A DNA stretch of 64,000 nt. Source: Puniceicoccaceae bacterium K14. GTDB taxonomy: Bacteria; Verrucomicrobiota; Verrucomicrobiia; Opitutales; Opitutaceae. The notes beneath the pieces are model-generated. The model was not told where the DNA came from and made no database searches. It saw only the letters and a program-made list of their open reading frames with translations. Of the stretch, positions 58,763-64,000 are shown piece after piece. The stretch spans positions 34,311-98,310 of the forward strand of contig JAKYXN010000014.1 in NCBI GenBank assembly GCA_022538095.1, in the 5' to 3' direction. The position numbers and the translations under genes are program-made. Each line of letters starts with the position of its first letter. The stretch's first letter is position 1.

Positions 58763-59272
58763 ATGAAAACCATACTAACGGAAATCATGAAAGAAATGCT
58801 TAGGGATATGGCCAAACAGGAGCGGATAGCGTGGGTCGTTGTGATTTTCGATTTGTTAATCGCGATCTACTACTTCTCGCATGCGCCGCTGGTGTTGGAG
58901 GCCGCTGACCTATATACTCGAGGTATGCGCAAGGTCGTTATGACCTGTTTCATTTTGATGGTAATTGCTGAGATCATCGTTGGAATTGTTAGTTGGTCGA
59001 AGAAGGGCGAAACGGTTGAGGATGAGCGAGATGTTCAAATAAAGGATAAATCGGTAGCGGTCGGTTATCGCACAATGCTGGGATTTGTAGTTATTCTGAT
59101 TGGACATATCGTATTCTTTCAGGGGATGACTGGATTGGTGGGGGAGGAGAATGCTCGTCAGTTTCCAGCTTTGGGGGAGTTGGGAATCGCTAATGTCCTG
59201 ATGGGGGTCTTGATCCTCTCTACTGTTGCGCAACATATCGCAAAGATCTTCTATTATCGCAAAATGTATTGA
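58763..59272 (+). CDS. Four-helix membrane protein, DUF2178-like
   Basis: 169 residues. Four hydrophobic segments (~22-42, 55-77, 105-127, 138-158) with a conserved-looking cytoplasmic loop V-E-D-E-R-D-V-Q-I-K-D-K-S between the second and third. Such proteins are commonly paired with a small Cro/CI-type regulator, as here. Function unknown. The stop codon is 1 bp from the ATG of the regulator. Confidence 0.8.
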   Translation: MKTILTEIMKEMLRDMAKQERIAWVVVIFDLLIAIYYFSHAPLVLEAADLYTRGMRKVVMTCFILMVIAEIIVGIVSWSKKGETVEDERDVQIKDKSVAVGYRTMLGFVVILIGHIVFFQGMTGLVGEENARQFPALGELGIANVLMGVLILSTVAQHIAKIFYYRKMY

Positions 59273-59273
59273 G

Positions 59274-59486
59274 ATGGGAGATACGAAAATAAGGAATCGA
59301 ATGAAGGTTTTGCGTGTGCTGAATGGCGAACTAACGCAAGCTCAGCTAGCGGAGAAAGTTGGCGTTACGAGGCAAACGATTTTAGCAATTGAAACCGGTA
59401 AATACCTTCCTTCACTCGAAGTGGCTTTCAAAATATGTCGGGTGTTTAAGATGAAAATGGAAGAGGTATTCGAATACTATGAGTGA
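59274..59486 (+). CDS. Small Cro/CI (Xre) family regulator
   Basis: 70 residues from the ATG at 59274 (M-G-D-T-K-I-R-N-R-M-K-V-L-R), two bases after the membrane-protein stop; the frame is open further upstream inside that gene, but this is the natural start. The HTH reads L-T-Q-A-Q-L-A-E-K-V-G-V-T-R-Q-T-I-L-A-I-E-T-G-K-Y-L-P-S, the YozG-like type. Probably regulates its own operon through the near-palindrome at 58739-58754. Confidence 0.92.
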   Translation: MGDTKIRNRMKVLRVLNGELTQAQLAEKVGVTRQTILAIETGKYLPSLEVAFKICRVFKMKMEEVFEYYE

Positions 59487-59555
59487 TGGCTTGAGCCTAA
59501 TTTTTGAAGTTCCAGCTTGAGGTGATCCTTGCAGTTGATGAGGGCTCGCTTTATT

Positions 59556-59858
59556 GCTAAGTTCGTTCCAGACACTTTTCTGAAAAGGTGTGTTGGCAAT
59601 GTCGATTTGTGTATTGAAAAATTGGAGTTTTACAGAAAAATAGAGAATTAATTCTCGAAATGCGCTCTCAATGTGTGGGTTGTTCGGTGGGCTTGAGTGC
59701 GAAGGTTCTTCTTCGTCTTTTGGGTAGTTGATTCCGGTTAGCCGACGCGGGCTAGCCGTTATATTGAGAAGTCAATCGGTGAATTGTTCCATTCTAAAAG
59801 GATAAGCTAGGTCTTTAAGGGACCAGATACGATGATACAATCAACTTCGGGAAAATTT
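59556..59858 (-). pseudogene. Decayed duplicate of the 5' half and upstream region of ogt
   Basis: Reads alongside 55576-55855 at the base level: shared blocks include GTTCGTTCCAGACAC followed by TTTTCTGAAAAGG, AATTCTCGAAATGC, and ATACAATCAACTT in the upstream region. The former start codon is at 59790-59792. Indels and stops break the frame, and the part encoding P-C-H-R is absent, so no active protein is possible. Same orientation as ogt. Confidence 0.82.
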
Positions 59859-59990
59859 AAAAATTTCATTCGAGCCCTTCGCGTATCCTTGTAGAATTAG
59901 TAGTGAAGAGTTCGAGCGATTTTTAATGGAATGGTGAGCGTCGATTTTAGTGAGCGCAATGTATTGCGTTGAGAGTGTGCGTATCGTGTA

Positions 59991-60497
59991 TTGAGTTTTG
60001 TGTTGATTGAAGAACTAGAGGGATTTGGAAAGCGGAAGGTTGCGGATTTAAGGGAATCGTATGCAGAGTGGGTTCTACTCGACGGCTTTTCTGCGGCAGT
60101 GGCTGAAGCTATTGCGAGTGGTGATGATATTTTGCAATACAATGCAGGTCCTCTCTTTAGTCACCATATAGACCAAGGTGGGATATTTTCAGAATCGGAT
60201 TGGGAATTTATCTTGGATGGGCTTGATGGGAACATGCACTGGACTTGCGCTTTGGCGATTTGCCGCACATTGGCGGAGCACCCGGAGCTCTTGGAGATTG
60301 ATCTAGTTGCTTTTTCGGCATTCCTGCATGAGAAAGCCAATGCGAGCACCTCCTTTTTAAGGGCTTGGGCTATCTCAGCCTTTTGGGAATTAGGTAAGAT
60401 GTATTCTGATTATGAGGACGAGGCGAAAGCATACCGCGAACAGGGGCTAAAAGACACCGCGAAATGTGTTGTCGTGCGAATGCAGAAACTGGTTTGA
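59991..60497 (+). CDS. HEAT-repeat-like protein, function unknown
   Basis: 168 residues from a TTG; GTG at 60000 is an alternative start. The protein is helical throughout with HEAT-like units (W-T-C-A-L-A-I-C-R-T-L-A-E-H-P, F-L-R-A-W-A-I-S-A-F-W-E-L-G), reminiscent of small DNA-alkylation-repair-like or adaptor solenoids. No catalytic residues are evident. A compact protein-binding scaffold is likely. Alone on its transcript as far as can be seen. Confidence 0.65.
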   Translation: MSFVLIEELEGFGKRKVADLRESYAEWVLLDGFSAAVAEAIASGDDILQYNAGPLFSHHIDQGGIFSESDWEFILDGLDGNMHWTCALAICRTLAEHPELLEIDLVAFSAFLHEKANASTSFLRAWAISAFWELGKMYSDYEDEAKAYREQGLKDTAKCVVVRMQKLV

Positions 60498-60621
60498 AGG
60501 CTGATTTGCGTCTAGATTTTACTGCGGTTAGGAATGGCATCATGGTTCAGGAAAATTAGCTGTTATTCAAAAAACGTCTTTATTTGAAATGAGGCTAGAT
60601 CGTTGGCGGTATGGGAATATC

Positions 60622-60643
60622 GCGCCTGAATCGGAACAGGCGC
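60622..60643. promoter_or_regulatory. Inverted repeat upstream of the PAS-AraC gene
   Basis: GCGCCTG-AATCGGAA-CAGGCGC, 7-bp arms, about 105 bp before the regulator start. There is no T-run on either side, so an operator or mRNA hairpin is more likely than a terminator. Confidence 0.4.
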
Positions 60644-60746
60644 TCTCGATTTGGGACAATTCCGATGAAAAGTGCATGAGTTTATTAGATTTAAATATTG
60701 TCAAATATCGTCAGGGAATGCTTAGTTTGGCCTTACACACCCTATT

Positions 60747-61571
60747 ATGTCAGTTGCCCTATATGACAATGCTCTTTCAGACGACTCCTTGGAAAAGGAA
60801 TTCGCGAACGCACTCGCTCCGAATCAATTGATGTCGTCTCTTTTTGACTCAATCCCTGGAGTCTATTTTTTCGTGAAAAACTTAGAGAGTCGTTTTGTCG
60901 GGGGGAGCGAGAGCTTTGCTCGTATGTTGGGAGCGGAGACGATCAAGTCGGTGATAGGGAAGACTGATTACGATTTTAGCCCAGATTTTTTAGCAGATGG
61001 ATTTTGTACTGACGATCAAAGTGTAATCGCTTCGGGAAAGCCGATCCATAACAAGATCGAGTTGGTGCCCAACGAGCACGGATCTCTTGACTGGCTTTGC
61101 ACAACAAAAATCCCACTTTTTGATAAGAGTGACAAAGTTTGCGGAGTGGCGGGGGTGGCTCGTTTGATCGAGGACACGGATGCGGTTTACGCTGACCGGA
61201 CTGAAATGCGATTGATTGTTGAGTACGCGCGAGAGCGCTATCGAGAAAAAATTTCGGTCGCAGATATGGCAAAGGTCGGTGGGATTTCTGTGAGTACTCA
61301 AGAGCGTTTGTTCAAGAAGACCTTTGGGCTAACGCCGCTAACCTATCTACAAAAAATCCGCTTAAATGCCGCTTGCAAGCTTCTCCGGGGAACGGATACG
61401 AGTTTGTCAGAAATCGCTACCCAATGTGGTTTTAGCGATCAAACGAATATGACCCGAGCGTTTCGTCTTGAGTTGAAGATTACCCCTTACCGATATCGAA
61501 ACCGCTTTAGCGGGGATGGTAAGTCAAATAAGCCGCGAAGCCGATCTTGGGATGCAGCGAAAGTGCTGTGA
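60747..61571 (+). CDS. AraC-family regulator with PAS domain
   Basis: 274 residues. A PAS-type domain covers ~25-145 (I-P-G-V-Y-F-F-V-K-N-L-E-S-R-F-V-G-G, then I-G-K-T-D-Y-D-F). The AraC DNA-binding domain covers ~165-260 with two HTHs (V-A-D-M-A-K-V-G-G-I-S and L-S-E-I-A-T-Q-C-G-F-S-D-Q-T-N-M-T-R-A-F). The MFS permease gene begins 30 bp after the stop, so the regulator probably controls sugar-type transport nearby. Confidence 0.9.
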   Translation: MSVALYDNALSDDSLEKEFANALAPNQLMSSLFDSIPGVYFFVKNLESRFVGGSESFARMLGAETIKSVIGKTDYDFSPDFLADGFCTDDQSVIASGKPIHNKIELVPNEHGSLDWLCTTKIPLFDKSDKVCGVAGVARLIEDTDAVYADRTEMRLIVEYARERYREKISVADMAKVGGISVSTQERLFKKTFGLTPLTYLQKIRLNAACKLLRGTDTSLSEIATQCGFSDQTNMTRAFRLELKITPYRYRNRFSGDGKSNKPRSRSWDAAKVL

Positions 61572-61601
61572 ATTTCTCTTTTAACCCCTAACTAAAATAC
61601 T

Positions 61602-62858
61602 ATGCCTAACCCTATTAATAGACAACAGCTGCTTACTGCCAGCTGTATTTCATTGGTAACGACATCTATGATCTTTGCCATACGTGGAGCGATCACAGGT
61701 CCACTTAGTTCAGAATATTTTCTGTCGAACGAGCAAATCGGATACATCTATGGCCCTTCCTTTTGGGGTTTCACTATCGCTATCTTTGCCTGTGGTTTTT
61801 TAGTAGATATATTGGGCATGAAGCTCATGCACGCACTTTCGAGTATCGGCTACTTGGTGGGTGTTGTGTTGGTTCTTGTAGCTCCAGCCCCGATGATGCC
61901 AGAGGGTGTGACGACGGTAGACTCGATTTGGTCGCATACAGGTACGATCATGTTATTCAGCGGATTTTTGCTGATGGGCTTGGCTCAGGGGGTTGTAGAG
62001 GGCGTTATAAACCCTTTGATTGCGACGATATACAGTGACCAAAAAGGAAAAATGTTGAATATTCTTCATGCTTGGTGGCCAGCTGGTATGGTGATCGGCG
62101 GCTTAGTCGCAGTCGCTCTCGGTAAGACAGATGCCTCTTGGCAGGTGATTTTGGGTACGTTGATTGTTCCCGCTACCTTGGCGCTCTACTTCATATTGAA
62201 AAACAATTACCCGGAAACGGAACGAGTGGCTTCAAACGTGAGCTTTGGCGAGATGGCGAAAGAAGCTCTAAATCCGTTTTTCTTGCTTCTCTTCGGAATA
62301 ATGTGGGTAACAGCGGCAAGTGAACTGGGTCCAGATCAATGGTTTGGAAAAATAATGGGAGACATCACTGGATGGCAAGCAGATGGTATCCTCTTTTTGG
62401 TGTACACAGCTGGTTTGATGTTCGTGCTGCGCTTCTTTTTTGGAGGCGTGGTTCACCGATTCTCGCCCTTTTTGGTTCTTACAGTCTGTTCAGTCTTGGC
62501 GGCTGTTGGCCTATACTGGCTAAGTACGATGGACAGCGGTACGCCAGTAGCCATGGCATTTGTAGCCGCTACGTTGTTTGGCATTGGAAAGACTTTTTAT
62601 TGGCCGACTATGTTGGGAATTACTTCAGAGCGCTTTCCTCGAGGCGGGGCATTGTTGTTGAATATGATGGGAGGCGCTGGAATGCTTTCGATCGCTGTTG
62701 CTTTGCCAATAATCGGAAAAATGATGGATGAGCAAGATGCGGGGGCCGCTCTTCGTTCTGTATCTGCTCTTCCTGGCGTATTGATTATCGTATTTGCAGT
62801 TATTGGATTGGTATTTAAATCTAAAGGTGGCTACAAGCCGAAATCGATTGAAGAGTAG
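61602..62858 (+). CDS. MFS transporter, 12 transmembrane segments, sugar-permease-like
   Basis: 418 residues with twelve hydrophobic segments and the MFS loop L-V-D-I-L-G-M-K near residue 70 (a relaxed G-x-L-x-D form). The H-A-W-W-P-A-G-M-V-I-G-G segment in helix 5 and G-I-G-K-T-F-Y-W-P-T-M-L-G in the second half resemble FucP/sugar:H+ symporters common in this phylum. Substrate unknown. Next to a PAS-AraC regulator and a broken ThuA gene, a setting that suggests polysaccharide-derived sugars. Confidence 0.9.
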   Translation: MPNPINRQQLLTASCISLVTTSMIFAIRGAITGPLSSEYFLSNEQIGYIYGPSFWGFTIAIFACGFLVDILGMKLMHALSSIGYLVGVVLVLVAPAPMMPEGVTTVDSIWSHTGTIMLFSGFLLMGLAQGVVEGVINPLIATIYSDQKGKMLNILHAWWPAGMVIGGLVAVALGKTDASWQVILGTLIVPATLALYFILKNNYPETERVASNVSFGEMAKEALNPFFLLLFGIMWVTAASELGPDQWFGKIMGDITGWQADGILFLVYTAGLMFVLRFFFGGVVHRFSPFLVLTVCSVLAAVGLYWLSTMDSGTPVAMAFVAATLFGIGKTFYWPTMLGITSERFPRGGALLLNMMGGAGMLSIAVALPIIGKMMDEQDAGAALRSVSALPGVLIIVFAVIGLVFKSKGGYKPKSIEE

Positions 62859-62877
62859 GTTGTATCCAAAAAATTAA

Positions 62878-63568
62878 ATGTCTTATCTGTCCAAGATTCT
62901 ACTTGCGTTTCTAGCCTACGGATTGGTGAATCTTCATGCGATTACCGAATGGGAGCCTACTTTCGATGACAAGCCAGTTCCTGCTGATTTGGCTGTATCC
63001 ATTGGAAGTGCTCTTCCAGATACACCGATTGCGGAAGTGAGCGAAATGCGTCGCGTGCTTATTTTTAGCGCAACGGCTGGGTATCGTCACGCTTCTATCC
63101 CTACGGGTAAGCTGGCTTTAACGCATCTTGGTATTTCAACTGGGGCCTATGAGGCGTTGGTGAGTGATTCTCCAAAGAATTTCGAAAAAGAGACACTGGA
63201 ATCGTTTGATGCCGTTATATTGCTCAATCCGACTTTAGATTTTTTCATGCCTTCGAAGAAGAAAAGGGATGAAATCTACCAATTCAAAGATGAGCCTTAT
63301 TCCAGGGATCGTTTGCGCATATTGCTGCATTTAGATCGATAGTCCTATGCGTGAGCCTGCGAGAGAGGACGACGATTATGCGGTCAGTTGGGTGCAATCA
63401 GTTGGTAAAGGACGCATTTTTTATTCAAGCCTTGGGCACCGTCATGACATCTTCACGAATTCATTGATATTGAACCATTACCTAGCTGGTATTCAGTTTG
63501 CAGTTGGTGATTTGGAAGCGGATACGACTCCGAGTTCGCAAATTGAGGTTCCAAATCTCAAGAAATAA
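62878..63568 (+). pseudogene. ThuA-domain (trehalose-utilisation-like) protein, broken
   Basis: The first frame (62878-63342) gives a signal-like N-terminus and a ThuA start (R-V-L-I-F-S-A-T-A-G-Y-R-H-A-S-I). At S-K-K-K-R-D-E-I-Y-Q-F the middle of the domain (roughly 70-80 residues) is missing in frame, joining an early strand to the late D-E-I-Y-Q-F-K-D. A stop follows at L-H-L-D-R. The C-terminal part (E-D-D-D-Y-A-V-S-W-V...G-H-R-H-D-I-F-T-N) continues in another frame to 63568. Both lesions together indicate a pseudogene. It is 20 bp after the MFS gene. Confidence 0.8.
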
Positions 63569-63993
63569 ATTAGTCTGCCGTAGAGTGCGCTGAGTTGACC
63601 AAAGTCGATTATTAGGCCGGTTTCTGAGAGGCTGGCACTGCTCATTGCATTGTCGCACAACCTCGTATAGAATTTTCGACAGAATCGTTGTCTTTGATTT
63701 CCGAGAAGAGAGCGGTAGAGCTTTTGATATTGCGGGCGTTGCAGGGCGAGGATCGTCATGGTTGGGGTACCCAACAGTGGATCGACCAAATAGGTTTCGG
63801 GGCTTGTGGTGAGTCAAAGATCTCGTTGGGTGTTTTCGTTTTAGGGCGTGTTCGTGAATAAATTTTGCCATGGGTAAAGAGGTCGTTTAACGCATTATGT
63901 AATTCATTGAAGTATTTGTAATTTAATTACATATATATTGACAATTTCATTTACTTAATTCCTTATCTCTTTGTGAACGAGGAAGATAGAAAT
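63569..63993. other. Region after the ThuA remnant, no gene supported
   Basis: Reading frames on the minus strand (63493-63871) have no recognisable domain and no supporting ribosome binding site; they could be decayed. The right 100 bp are very AT-rich. The perfect palindrome TGTAATT-T-AATTACA is at 63917-63931 and TTGACA at 63938-63943, likely the promoter and operator of the next gene. Confidence 0.45.
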
Positions 63994-64000
63994 ATGATCG
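63994..64000 (+). CDS. Start of a gene cut by the window edge
   Basis: An ATG at 63994 is preceded by GAGGAAG (63979-63985) and by the palindrome and TTGACA mentioned for the region to its left. Only two full codons are visible, so the product is unknown. Confidence 0.35.

Noticed and set aside
60589..60831. 80-codon frame before the PAS-AraC gene
   Set aside because: It overlaps the regulator start, contains an inverted repeat, and has no protein-like pattern.
63482..63871. Minus-strand frames after the ThuA remnant, considered as a transposase fragment
   Set aside because: No DDE, HTH or terminal repeat could be recognised; composition alone is not enough.

Overview
The window looks like a chromosomal segment from a member of the Verrucomicrobiota, most likely class Opitutia (the Puniceicoccales/Pelagicoccus/Coraliomargarita neighbourhood). 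This is an inference from gene families, not from a marker gene. Supporting points are very large Sec-exported proteins with Asp-box (S-x-D-G-x-x-W) or NHL-type propellers, the C-terminal V/I-R-G-V/I-G-P-S/G-L module seen in many verrucomicrobial exported proteins, a GxxExxY protein inside hairpin-rich repeats, a ThuA-type remnant and a DUF1611/PLP-racemase pair. There are no rRNA genes, prophage, complete insertion sequences or CRISPR arrays. One tRNA gene, tRNA-Gly(TCC), is present.

Left part (1-31 kb). A receiver-domain regulator and a PilC/GspF pilus or secretion platform protein read leftward. Divergent from them is a complete nucleoside-salvage operon: nupC-type transporter, deoC, deoA, deoD and cdd. 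A shared hairpin separates cdd from ppc. After the tRNA come a membrane-anchored helical-repeat protein, a glycosyltransferase, a YdeI/OmdA-like protein, a PEBP protein, a three-module PhyH-cupin-cupin protein and an RlhA/U32 protein. Next is a 1638-residue exported protein, then monomeric isocitrate dehydrogenase; both genes end in the same terminator hairpin. A secreted trypsin-fold protease follows. It is convergent with a fused L-Ala-D/L-Glu epimerase/MpaA-type murein-peptide amidase. Divergent from that are an Amidase_3 enzyme and a lipase-like lipoprotein.

Middle part (31-47 kb). Four structured repeats surround and overlap a GxxExxY gene, followed by a MOSC protein and pyruvate phosphate dikinase. 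A sigma-54-type response regulator is followed by two palindromes 42 bp apart and a well-matched -24/-12 promoter. That promoter leads into genes for an exported charged helical protein, a probable outer-membrane barrel and a membrane histidine kinase. This is the best candidate in the window for an undescribed, self-contained envelope system. A beta-helix protein, dcd and an aromatic/aspartate aminotransferase complete the section.

Right part (46-64 kb). An AraC regulator with a membrane-embedded N-terminus has a 7-codon overlapping leader ORF and an inverted repeat at its start. Next are a three-propeller exported protein and an AT-rich operon of three secreted or anchored proteins, one of them SurA-like. 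ogt, a racemase/DgcN pair and a DUF2178-type membrane protein plus Xre regulator follow. This block is closed by a decayed second copy of the 5' half of ogt, in the same orientation as ogt. The window ends with a HEAT-like protein, a PAS-AraC regulator, an MFS permease and a broken ThuA gene.

Functional themes are salvage of nucleosides and murein peptides, PEP/pyruvate flux (ppc, ppdK, icd), D-amino-acid metabolism, and a large investment in exported and surface proteins. Function calls rest on motifs read by eye; no database search was run.
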